From positions 1 through 34,425 of the forward strand of contig JADKEV010000010.1 in assembly GCA_016717855.1 (NCBI GenBank): DNA of 34,425 nt. The letters are read 5' to 3'. Below the pieces are notes generated by a model. The model was given only the letters and a program-made list of their open reading frames with translations. It had not been told where the DNA came from and made no database searches. The first letter of the stretch is position 1. Each line of letters begins with the position of its first letter. The translations under genes were made by a program, and so were the position numbers. Origin of the DNA: Betaproteobacteria bacterium (GTDB lineage: Bacteria > Pseudomonadota > Gammaproteobacteria > Burkholderiales > Casimicrobiaceae). Below, piece by piece: positions 1-8,604 of the stretch.

Positions 1-816
1 CCGCCAGCCGCCCGAGGCCCTTCATGTCGAGCACTTCGATCTGGTAGCCCTTGACGCGGATCATCCCCGATTCCTGCATCTGGCGGAGCGTGCGCGAGAA
101 CGTCTCGGGCGCGACCGACAGCCGCGAAGCAATGGCCTGCTTCCGGTCGGGCAGGCGCAGCGAAGGCTTGTCGCCGAGCTGCACTTGTTCCATCAGGTAC
201 GCGGCGATCCGGTTGCTGGCCTTTTTCTGCGTATAGCCCGCGATGTCCTGGGTCAGCTTGTGCAGGCGCCGGCTCATGCGCACCAGCAGTTGCAGCGCGA
301 ACTCCGGCCGCGTGACGAGCACCGGGTCCAGCGTGTCGCGCGGGATGAAGATCACCATCGTGTCCTCGGTCGCGCGGGCGCTGACCGGGAACGGGATGTT
401 GAGGAACATCGCGGCCTCGCCGAAGCTCATGCCGCGCTCCATGAGCGACATGACCTTGGCGTCGCCGGTGACGCCGGGCAGCAGCAATTCAACCTTGCCA
501 TAGACGACTACGTAAAAGCCCTTGTGCGTTTCGCCGTGCTTGAACACGTAGCAGCCGCGCGCGATGCGCAGCGTCTGGCCACCTTCGGCGATCGCATCGA
601 GCAGCGGCCGCGGCAGTCCCCCGAACAGTTGCAGCGGTGCGATCAGTTCGGCGCGCTGCTCCGCGGACGGGTCGAGTTCGGTGCGCGTGGGCGCGGCAGG
701 CCTCCAGGCGCGGCGCTCGCGGCCGGCATCATTGCGGACACGCCTTCCCGTTCGGCGAGCGCGATGCCGCCCGATGCGCTGCCTGCATGCGCTTGGTGGA
801 CGCGTGCGGATGCCAT
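1..816 (-). CDS. fnr: Crp/Fnr-family transcriptional regulator, 3' end outside window, apparent frameshift
   Basis: Read on the minus strand, this encodes a cyclic-nucleotide-binding-type sensor domain (motifs GCYVFKHGETHKGFYVV and GEAAMFLNIPFPVSARA) and then a C-terminal winged helix with the recognition segment APETFSRTLRQMQESGMI. That is the Crp/Fnr layout. The ATG at 816 is preceded by AAGGAG at good spacing. This start opens a frame that stops at about 643, whereas the conserved domain is in another frame that has no start of its own, so one indel is needed at about 680-730. The stop lies beyond position 1. No N-terminal Cys cluster for an Fe-S centre is visible in the readable part, so a Dnr/Anr-like heme or NO sensor is as possible as a true O2-sensing Fnr. 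Its position behind ubiUVT suggests it controls them. Family assignment is firm; the signal is not known. Confidence 0.82.
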
Positions 817-886
817 ATAGTCTCCTTGCAGCCTTGCGGCTGAACGCATTGATGCCGTACTCTTGCACGGCCCCGCCAGTGCGTCT

Positions 887-900
887 TTGCGCTAGATCAA
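887..900. promoter_or_regulatory. Candidate FNR/DNR-type site upstream of the regulator gene
   Basis: TTGCGCTAGATCAA has one perfect half-site (ATCAA) and a 3/5 match in the other half, against TTGAT-N4-ATCAA. It lies about 70-85 bp upstream of the start at 816 and just past the end of ubiT, the usual place for autoregulation. No clear -10 box could be assigned. Confidence 0.4.
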
Positions 901-930
901 GCAAGCCCATCCTGCCGGATGGCCGCGGGC

Positions 931-1410
931 TCAATGCCGTTCCGGGTTCCAGTGCTTTCCCGCCGGCGCGGGCGTGCGCCAGCGCAACGGCAGCAGTGTC
1001 TCGGGATCGAACGGTTCCAGCGCATCGAGCGTGTTCTTGACCAGCAGACCCAGTTCGGTCTCGCCTTCGAGCCGCAGCCGGCGGGTGAAGAACAGCGTGT
1101 CCGGGTCCTCCTGCCGCGTCGCGAGCAGCCAGTAGTCCGTCGCCGTCGCGCGCAACACCAGGTCCGGCGCGGGATCGATGAAAAGGGCAGGCTGAAACCG
1201 CGCGCCGCGCACCGAAAAATGGAAGACGGCGCCGGAGAGCGACTCGTGCAGGGCGAAGCGGCGGCCTTCCAGCGCCGCCGCGATGTCCGGCGGCAACTGC
1301 GGCGCCAGCAGCCGGTTGAGCGCCATGCAGAGCGCCGCGCTGTGGGGCAGCGGTGGGAGCAGGCCGAACAGGTGGCGCAGCGGTCCGGGCAACGGGGGCA
1401 GGGTGATCAT
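931..1410 (-). CDS. ubiT: UbiT, SCP2-domain accessory factor of O2-independent ubiquinone synthesis
   Basis: A 159-residue protein with the SCP2 sterol-carrier fold typical of UbiT. It begins MITLPPLPGPLRHLFGLLPP and carries the lipid-pocket stretch LHESLSGAVFHFSVRGA. UbiT is known to bind isoprenoid quinone intermediates and to act with UbiU and UbiV when oxygen is absent. The ATG at 1410 was chosen because it overlaps the ubiV stop as ATGA; a longer in-frame start at 1602 would read through the end of ubiV. It is the third gene of the ubiU-ubiV-ubiT run. Its length and order match anaerobic ubiquinone clusters of denitrifying betaproteobacteria, so the assignment is confident. Confidence 0.88.
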   Translation of the reverse strand: MITLPPLPGPLRHLFGLLPPLPHSAALCMALNRLLAPQLPPDIAAALEGRRFALHESLSGAVFHFSVRGARFQPALFIDPAPDLVLRATATDYWLLATRQEDPDTLFFTRRLRLEGETELGLLVKNTLDALEPFDPETLLPLRWRTPAPAGKHWNPERH

Positions 1411-2341
1411 GCGGCCTGCTCCGCCGGCTCCACCCAGCGCATTCCGGGTTCGCCGTGCCAGTACCCGTTGCAGAGCGCCCCGGCGACGCCCTGGCGAGGT
1501 CGGCGGCGATGCCCGGCACGCGGGACGGGTCCGCGAGCGCACTGGCGTAGGCAGCGATGACCGCAGCCATGCCAGTGGCCTGGGGGCTGATCCGGAGCGC
1601 ATCGACGCCGAGGCGTTGCAGCCCCGGCAATTCGGCCACCAGCGATTGCACGGCGGCGGATTGCGTCTGGATGCCGTTGAGGGTCAGGAACGGCGCGCCC
1701 TCGCGCGTGGCCAGCGGCAAGCCGTCAGGGTGCTCGATGCAGCGGAACTGGCAGTCATCCTTGGGCAGGTTGAAGTGGCGCGCGGTGAAGCAGCGCGCCG
1801 AAAAGGCCAGCGGCAGCCTGCCATGCACCAGCACTTCGGTTTCCAGACCCGCGGGCCGCGCGGCCAGCAGCGCGGCGACCTGCACGCCGGTCAGGTCCGG
1901 CGGCGCCACCCAGCGCGCCGCGCCCAGCTCGGCGATCCACTCCAGCGTGTCCGGGCTGTGCAGGTTCAGATAGGGGCCGGCGACGAACCGCGCACGGCCG
2001 GCCAGCAGCGCGACGGCGCTCATGTCGTTGGCTTCGACCGTGAACTCGGCGTTGCCGGCGAGCTTCTCCAGCGCGCGGACATCGGCCATCGACTCGACCA
2101 GGGTCAGCGACGAGAGCACGACGTCCTTGCCCGCGGCGGCGAGTTCGCGCGCGAGCGCCAGCCAATCCTGCGCGCGCAGTTCGTGCCGGCGCGAGCACAC
2201 CGTTTCGCCCAGGTAGATGCGCGCCACCGGCGCCTCGGCCATCGCGGCGTAGAAGCGCACGACATCGGCGGCCGGCCAGTAGTAGGGGATGGGGCCGATG
2301 GCCAGGGCGGGCATGGCGGGTGCTGCAGGGGACGGGTTCAT
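1407..2341 (-). CDS. ubiV: UbiV, U32-family Fe-S protein of anaerobic ubiquinone hydroxylation (frame break near 1478)
   Basis: Starts MNPSPAAPAMPALAIGPIPY; the second Met (residue 10) is an alternative start. It has the U32 peptidase-like barrel and the UbiV cysteine pattern: one Cys in YLGETVCSRR, then C-x12-C-x3-C in the segment starting RCFTARH, which together would ligate a 4Fe-4S cluster. With UbiU it forms the heterodimer that performs oxygen-independent ring hydroxylation in ubiquinone synthesis. The frame is continuous until about 1481. There one base is missing from the CCCC run at 1478-1481 (plus strand), and the expected C-terminus (CNGYWHGEPGMRWVEPAEQ) continues in the next frame to the TGA at 1407-1409. 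That TGA overlaps the ubiT ATG. It starts 5 bp after the ubiU stop. The break is probably a sequence error. Confidence 0.87.
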
Positions 2342-2346
2342 CGGGA

Positions 2347-3384
2347 TCACTTCCAAGGACGATGGTAGGCGCCCAGCGTGTGCTGGCTGCCTTCGGCGAT
2401 CCTGGCGAGGCCGGCGTTCCACTGCGGGCGCGGCGTATAGCGGCCGGTGTCCGCGGCGCACGCGTCGATGGCCTCGCGCCAGATCTGCGTGACCTGCGCG
2501 ACATAGGCGGGGCTGCGCTGGCGGCCTTCGATCTTGATCGCCGCGACGCCGATGCGCAGGAGTTCGGGAAGGATGGCGATCGTGTTCAGGCTGGTGGGCT
2601 CTTCCAGCGCGTAGTACGTCTGGTCGTTGACCGCGAAGCGGCCCTTGCACAGGGTCGGATACCCGGCCATTTCGGCGGGCCCGTAGTGGTCGATGAGCAC
2701 GCCGCCGAGACGGGAGTCGACACCGTCCGGCGTGTCAGTCCAGCGCACCGCCTTCGCCGGCGAGCACGCGCCGTGGCGGTTGGGCGCTTCACCGGTCACA
2801 TAGGAAGACAAATGGCAGCGCCCCTCGACCATCACGCACAGGCTGCCGAAGCCGAACACTTCGATTTCCGGTTTGGCATGCGCGATCAGTTCCTCGACCT
2901 GCTTGAGCGAGAGCACGCGCGGCAGCACCGCGCGCTGGATCCCGAACTGCTCGTGATAGAAGTTGATCGCCACGTGGCTGGTAGCCGAGGCCTGCACCGA
3001 CAGGTGCAGTCGCAACTCCGGATAGGTCCGCGACGCGTAGCGCAGCAGCGCCACATCGGCAAGGATCAACGCGTCGACCCGCGCCGCGGCCGCGCGATCG
3101 ACCGCGCCGCGCCAGAGCGCGATATTGTCCGGGGCGGCGTAGGTGTTCAGCGCCAGCAGCACCTTGGCCCCATGGTCGTGGGCGTACGCGATGCCGGCGG
3201 CGGCCTGCGCCTCGTCGAAGTTCAGGCCCGCGAAGTTGCGCGCGTTGGTCGCATCGCGCCAGCCCATGTACACGGCATCGGCGCCGTGGTCGATCGCCGC
3301 CCGCAGCGCGGGCAAGCTGCCCGCCGGACACACCAGGTCGGGTTTGGAGAGTGCCGGTTTCGAGCCGGGGACTGTATCGTTCAT
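2347..3384 (-). CDS. ubiU: UbiU, U32-family Fe-S protein of anaerobic ubiquinone hydroxylation
   Basis: A U32-family protein of about 345 residues with the opening DLVCPAGSLPALRAAIDHGA. Four conserved Cys (SLCVMVEGRC, HGACSP, LCKGRF) match the 4Fe-4S ligands of UbiU. It partners UbiV to hydroxylate the ubiquinone ring without O2, probably with prephenate as oxygen donor. Several in-frame ATGs exist (3441, 3396, 3393, 3384). The one at 3384 (MNDTVPGSKPALSKPDLVCP) gives the normal family length, but none has a strong ribosome-binding site. It is the first gene of ubiU-ubiV-ubiT, with an FNR-type site 85-98 bp upstream. E. coli ubiUV are known to be FNR-activated, which agrees. Confidence 0.92.
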   Translation of the reverse strand: MNDTVPGSKPALSKPDLVCPAGSLPALRAAIDHGADAVYMGWRDATNARNFAGLNFDEAQAAAGIAYAHDHGAKVLLALNTYAAPDNIALWRGAVDRAAAARVDALILADVALLRYASRTYPELRLHLSVQASATSHVAINFYHEQFGIQRAVLPRVLSLKQVEELIAHAKPEIEVFGFGSLCVMVEGRCHLSSYVTGEAPNRHGACSPAKAVRWTDTPDGVDSRLGGVLIDHYGPAEMAGYPTLCKGRFAVNDQTYYALEEPTSLNTIAILPELLRIGVAAIKIEGRQRSPAYVAQVTQIWREAIDACAADTGRYTPRPQWNAGLARIAEGSQHTLGAYHRPWK

Positions 3385-3715
3385 GCGGCGCATCATGTTG
3401 TATGGTGTGGCAAGACTAGTCAGCCGGATGATGGGTTGCAAGCGGCGCCCGGACTATTTTTCGAATCGTTGACCTCGATCAACAGCAATGGCCGGGCCGC
3501 GGCGCGCGGGCACGCATTGCAGGGAGGATTCCACGCCCGGCTCGGAAAATTCCCATGCCCCCGCGACAATGCCGATAGCGCGGATCGGTGCGCGCCGATG
3601 GCGGCGGCACCCGGCAGCAGCGATACTGCGCTGGTGCGCGCGGCGCGCGGGCGCGACGCAGGAGAACCGGTGCGGGGACGGAGCCGCGGCCGGGCAGATC
3701 GAGGCTAAGTTCATC
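3385..3715. promoter_or_regulatory. Divergent intergenic region between ubiU and the hemerythrin genes, with FNR-type box
   Basis: This 331-bp region separates divergent genes. TTGACCTCGATCAA at 3469-3482 matches TTGAT-N4-ATCAA at 9 of 10 positions, the best FNR-class site in the window. It could serve ubiU (85 bp away), the hemerythrins (234 bp away), or both. No good sigma-70 -10 box was found at the class II spacing on either side. An open frame extends from 3488 into the hemerythrin gene, but its Arg/Ala-rich content looks non-coding. Confidence 0.6.
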
Positions 3716-4333
3716 ATGATGGCGCGGCACATCGCGATCGCGGTACTGATGACCGAACATCGGTCGCTGCACGAAGTGTTGCGCCTGCTGCGCTCGCTGC
3801 TCGTCCAGACCTGCGCCGGCACGCTGATGCCCGACAGCGAATTGCTGGCCTCGATCCTGTACTATATCGAGGAATTCACCAACCGCTGCCATCATCCCAA
3901 GGAGGAGCAGTTCCTGTTTTCCGCGATGGAGACCCGGCTCACAACCCGCCCGCCGCTGCTCGATGTCCTCGCTGCCGAGCATCGCGATGCGCTCGGCCAG
4001 ACCGGGGAGTTGCGCCGCCTGCTCGTGCACCTCGAAGCGCGGCGGCCGCGCGCCCTGGACGAAATCGGCGCGGCGGCGGCGTTTTTCGTCGATGCGCAGC
4101 TCGCGCACATGCGGCGCGAAGAGCGGGAGTTGCTGCCCCTGGCGGAACAGGTGCTTCTCGATGACGACTGGGTCCGCCTCGCGGTCGCGTTCACGGCCAA
4201 CGAGGATCCGCTGTTCGGGCGGTTTCCGCGCGCGGAGTTCGCGCGGCTGCGCAACCGCCTCGCCGCCTCGGCGCCCGCCGGATTTACTTTCGATCGAAGC
4301 CGCATCAGGAGCCCTTATGAACCGCTTCCGTGA
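3716..4333 (+). CDS. Hemerythrin HHE-domain protein (first of a tandem pair)
   Basis: A 205-residue, all-helical protein with two HHE-type repeats. The likely diiron ligands are in TEHRSLHEV, RCHHPKEEQFLF, AEHRDALGQ and LAHMRREERELLPLAEQ, giving H...HxxxE...H...HxxxE. Such domains bind O2, NO or iron, and related proteins repair Fe-S clusters or sense oxygen. There is no signal peptide, so it is cytoplasmic. Start ATG at 3716 or 3719; an upstream ATG at 3488 would add a low-complexity Arg-rich leader and was rejected. It lies divergently from ubiU across an FNR-type box and 111 bp upstream of a paralogue. The exact substrate cannot be told from sequence. Confidence 0.85.
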   Translation: MMARHIAIAVLMTEHRSLHEVLRLLRSLLVQTCAGTLMPDSELLASILYYIEEFTNRCHHPKEEQFLFSAMETRLTTRPPLLDVLAAEHRDALGQTGELRRLLVHLEARRPRALDEIGAAAAFFVDAQLAHMRREERELLPLAEQVLLDDDWVRLAVAFTANEDPLFGRFPRAEFARLRNRLAASAPAGFTFDRSRIRSPYEPLP

Positions 4334-4444
4334 TCCACATTGCTGCCGCCGTTCCGGGCCGCCGCGCGCGCCCGCCGCGCGATGCCCTGCCGCGGCCGGT
4401 ACTTCTCCGCGCGGCCCGTCGCTGCTGCGGCGCGGCGGCGCGCG

Positions 4445-5020
4445 ATGAAGGCGCTCGCCATCCTGCGGCAGGAGCACAGCGCACTGGCCGCGATCCTGCA
4501 TGGGCTGGAGTTCATCGGTGCCAAGCTCGAGCGCGGCGAGCACTTCGACCTCAAGGTGCTCCGCGCGATGCTGTTCTACATCGATTCGTTCCCGGACCGG
4601 TTTCACCATCCCAAGGAGGACGGCTACCTGTTTCCGACCATCCAGAAGCGCACCGGCGCCGCCGACGCGGTGATCGCCAAGCTCGAGGACGAGCATCATC
4701 AGGGGATGCTCGCGATCCGCGTCGTCGAGCAGCGGCTGCTGCATTACGAGGAGGGTGGAGCGGCCTATGCGACGGCGCTGGCGGAGTCGCTGCACGGCTA
4801 CATCGAGTCGTATCGCCGGCATATCCGCACCGAAGAGGAAGTGCTGCTGCCGATCGCCGAGCAGGTGCTGCAGGCCGAGGACTGGCGGGAACTCGACAGC
4901 GTGTTCACCGGGCATCGTGATCCGTTGCTGGGCCTGGATGCGCGCCAGGGATTCGAACGGATCTTCACGCACATCGTCAGCATCATGCCGGCGCCGCTGG
5001 GGGTGGGTCCGGCGAACTGA
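4445..5020 (+). CDS. Hemerythrin HHE-domain protein (second of a tandem pair)
   Basis: A 191-residue hemerythrin-domain protein starting MKALAILRQEHSALAAILHG. The ligand pattern is intact: QEHSAL, RFHHPKEDGYLF, EDEHHQGM and RRHIRTEEEVLLPIAEQ. It is clearly related to the preceding gene (both share HHPKE and ERELLP/EEVLLP-IAEQVL segments), so the pair probably arose by duplication. The start at 4445 was chosen because the 35 codons available upstream are Ala/Arg-rich and unlike the family. It is cytoplasmic, likely co-transcribed with its partner, and probably part of an oxygen/NO response given the adjacent FNR-type site. No GC-rich hairpin with a T-run separates it from its neighbours. Confidence 0.85.
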   Translation: MKALAILRQEHSALAAILHGLEFIGAKLERGEHFDLKVLRAMLFYIDSFPDRFHHPKEDGYLFPTIQKRTGAADAVIAKLEDEHHQGMLAIRVVEQRLLHYEEGGAAYATALAESLHGYIESYRRHIRTEEEVLLPIAEQVLQAEDWRELDSVFTGHRDPLLGLDARQGFERIFTHIVSIMPAPLGVGPAN

Positions 5021-5130
5021 CGTTCCGCCTTGCGCGGGTCCATGGCCGGGCGTCGGGGCAACCGCGCCGCGTTGCCCGGCTGCCCCGGTTGTCTCCATCC
5101 CGCGGGGCAGCTGCACACCCCGGTGTCTTC

Positions 5131-5147
5131 TTTAAGTCTGCCTTAAT
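5131..5147 (+). promoter_or_regulatory. Candidate PmrA/QseB-type response-regulator box upstream of degP
   Basis: Two direct hexamers, TTTAAG and CTTAAT, separated by 5 bp fit the YTTAAK-N5-YTTAAK consensus used by OmpR-family regulators such as PmrA/BasR and QseB. The site lies 70-86 bp upstream of the degP start, in an otherwise GC-rich intergenic stretch where A/T runs are rare. No such regulator is encoded in the window. Confidence 0.35.
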
Positions 5148-5216
5148 TCTCCACGCCTACGATCGCGTCCATGCCGAGCGCACGCTCGCACCTGATCGTC
5201 AACCATGGAGATCATC

Positions 5217-6683
5217 ATGAAACAGAAAGTTCTTGTACGAAGCCTGGTCGCGGCCGGCGCGCTGTCGGTCGCCTCGTTATTTGGTTACGCCACCCTGGGC
5301 ATGTCACCCACGCCCGGCGCCATTGCCGCGACAGCGCCGGCCGCTGTGCTCGTCGCCGGCCCGCAAGAGGCGGCGCCCGCGGGGCTGCCGAACTTCACGT
5401 CCATCGTCCAGCAGCATGGGCCAGCCGTGGTCAACATCAGCGTCACCTCCAGGCTCGAGAAGACGGCGCTGACGCCTGACCGGTTCCGGGCCGATCCCGA
5501 CGATCCGATGTTCCGGTTCTTCCGCCAGTTCGGAATGCCGCGCCCACAGGGCGAGGTCCCGATGCGCGGCCAGGGCTCGGGGTTCATCGTGAGGCCGGAC
5601 GGCGTGATCCTGACGAACGCGCATGTGGTCGCCGATGCGTCGGTGGTGACGGTGAAGCTGACCGACAAGCGCGAGTTCAGGGCCAAGGTCGTCGGCTTCG
5701 ACCGCGCCAGCGACGTGGCCGTCCTGAAGATCGAAGCCAAAGACCTGCCGACGGTGAGACTGCCCGCGGCGGATGACGTGAAGGTCGGCGAATGGGTGCT
5801 GGCCATCGGTTCGCCCTATGGATTCGAAAACACGGTGACGGCGGGCATCGTCAGCGCCAAGTCGCGCGCGCTGCCGGACGGTTCGTACGTGCCGTTCATC
5901 CAGACCGACGTCGCGGTGAATCCGGGCAATTCCGGCGGGCCGCTGTTCAACATGAAGGGTGAAGTCATTGGCATCAACTCGCAGATCTACAGCCGGTCGG
6001 GCGGGTCGCAAGGCGTCTCGTTCGCGATCCCGATCGACGTGGCGCTGAACGTCGAGAGCCAGATCCTGAAGACGGGCAAGGTCACGCGCGGCCAGCTGGG
6101 CGTGACCATCCAGGACGTGAACCAGGCGCTGGCCGACTCGTTCGGCCTGGCCAAGCCGGCGGGCGCGCTGGTGAGTTCGGTGTCCGGCGACAGCCCGGCA
6201 GCCCGCGCGGGCCTGCAGCCCGGCGACGTGATCACGCGCTACAACGGGACTGAACTGGCGGGGTCGTCCGACCTGCCGATGCTGGTCGCCCGCACGACGC
6301 CGGGCAGCACGGCGAAGATCGAGATCCTGCGCGACGGCGCCACGCGGCAACTCGAGGTCACCGTCGGCGAAGTCAAGGGCGCGAAGATCGCGTCCGCCGA
6401 AGGCAAGACGGAGAGCCAGGGGCGGCTGGGCATCGCGGCGCGCCCCTTGAATCCGGAGGAGCGCAAGCAGGCGGGCGTCAACGGCGGGGTCGTGGTCGAG
6501 GACGCGGCGGGCGCCGCCGCCAACGCAGGGATCCAGTCCGGGGACGTGATCCTGTCGCTCAACGGCACGCCGATCAAGGACGTCGAGCAATTGCGCGCGC
6601 TGGTATCCAAGGCGGGCAAGAAGGTCGCGCTGCTGGTGCTGCGCGACGACGCCCGCATCTTCGTGCCGGTCGAGCTGGGCTGA
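5217..6683 (+). CDS. degP: Periplasmic serine protease/chaperone of the DegP/HtrA (MucD) family
   Basis: A 488-residue precursor. The N-terminus has a basic-hydrophobic signal region (MKQKVLVRSLVAAGALSVAS), followed by a chymotrypsin-like domain with triad His136 (TNAHVV), Asp166 (ASDVAVLK) and Ser239 (GNSGGP), then two PDZ domains (about 290-380 and 395-488). It degrades or refolds misfolded periplasmic proteins. ATG 5217 was preferred over ATG 5205 because GGAG lies 6 bp before it. It is monocistronic, with a possible response-regulator box upstream and repeats directly downstream. Length and domain order are typical of Do-type proteases; degP, degQ and mucD cannot be told apart from sequence alone. 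Confidence 0.93.
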   Translation: MKQKVLVRSLVAAGALSVASLFGYATLGMSPTPGAIAATAPAAVLVAGPQEAAPAGLPNFTSIVQQHGPAVVNISVTSRLEKTALTPDRFRADPDDPMFRFFRQFGMPRPQGEVPMRGQGSGFIVRPDGVILTNAHVVADASVVTVKLTDKREFRAKVVGFDRASDVAVLKIEAKDLPTVRLPAADDVKVGEWVLAIGSPYGFENTVTAGIVSAKSRALPDGSYVPFIQTDVAVNPGNSGGPLFNMKGEVIGINSQIYSRSGGSQGVSFAIPIDVALNVESQILKTGKVTRGQLGVTIQDVNQALADSFGLAKPAGALVSSVSGDSPAARAGLQPGDVITRYNGTELAGSSDLPMLVARTTPGSTAKIEILRDGATRQLEVTVGEVKGAKIASAEGKTESQGRLGIAARPLNPEERKQAGVNGGVVVEDAAGAAANAGIQSGDVILSLNGTPIKDVEQLRALVSKAGKKVALLVLRDDARIFVPVELG

Positions 6684-6687
6684 GCCC

Positions 6688-6748
6688 GTAGGATGGGTGG
6701 AGCGAAGCGATACCCATCGATGGTGGGTCGAGCGCAGCGATACCCATC
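6688..6748 (+). repeat. Two tandem copies of the dispersed 31-bp repeat
   Basis: Copy one is 6688-6718 and copy two, more diverged, is 6719-6748. Each has the form GTAGGATGGGT, a short GAGCG-AGCG core, then ATACCCATC. They fill most of the gap between degP and the convergent paaK. Further copies are at 11163-11192, 24850-24880, 26640-26670 and 26751-26781. Confidence 0.85.
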
Positions 6749-6756
6749 ACGGCGGA

Positions 6757-8055
<1,299 letters not shown>

Positions 8056-8151
8056 GTTGCGCTCCTTCAACAGTTCAGTGGCGGGCGTCCTGGCGGCGAC
8101 GCCTCCGTTCCCGGCGCGCGCCATCCGGGCGCGCGATCCTCCGGCGGACGC

Positions 8152-8604
8152 TCAGGCGTTCAATCCCGAGAGCACGTCGCCCTTGATGCGGTACGACTTG
8201 CCGCGGAACAAGGCGATGATCTTGCCATCCTGGTTGGTGACCGTGATGTCGTAGAGGCCCGTGCGCGAGCCCTGCTGGCGCATCTCGCCCGCCGCGGTCA
8301 GCACTTCGCCTTCCTTGCCCGCCGCCATGAAGTCGATCGTGCACCCGAGCGCCACCGTGTTGACGTTGTAGCTGTTGCAGGCATAGGCGAACGTCGAGTC
8401 GGCCAGCGTGAAGATCAGGCCGCCGTGGCAGATCGCGTGGCCGTTGCACATGTCCGGGCGGACGCGCATCGTCATCCGCGCGCGGCCCGGCGCGATGGAG
8501 TCCAGCGTCAGGCCCAGCATCTGCGAGGCGTGATCGCGGTCGAACATCGCGCGGCCCACGGCCTCGGCGAGGTGCTGCGGATCGGCCGGGGCGGCGTCAG
8601 CCAT
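8152..8604 (-). CDS. paaI: PaaI hotdog-fold hydroxyphenylacetyl-CoA thioesterase
   Basis: A 150-residue hotdog thioesterase. The signature NGHAICHGGLIFTLADS contains the helix with the probable catalytic Asp69. PaaI hydrolyses ring-hydroxylated phenylacetyl-CoA esters, freeing CoA when intermediates stall. The start at 8604 (MADAAPADPQHL) was chosen by family alignment. It overlaps the end of paaH by 8 bp, so translation is probably coupled. A start at 8625 would add seven residues. The protein looks intact. Confidence 0.93.
   Translation of the reverse strand: MADAAPADPQHLAEAVGRAMFDRDHASQMLGLTLDSIAPGRARMTMRVRPDMCNGHAICHGGLIFTLADSTFAYACNSYNVNTVALGCTIDFMAAGKEGEVLTAAGEMRQQGSRTGLYDITVTNQDGKIIALFRGKSYRIKGDVLSGLNA

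Noticed and set aside
3488..3715. N-terminal extension of the first hemerythrin
   Set aside because: The sequence is Arg/Ala/Gly-rich with no helical hemerythrin features; family members begin near the Met at 3716/3719.
5056..5077. Hairpin GGGCAAC/GTTGCCC after the second hemerythrin as a terminator
   Set aside because: The stem is only 7 bp with no T-run after it; too weak to call.
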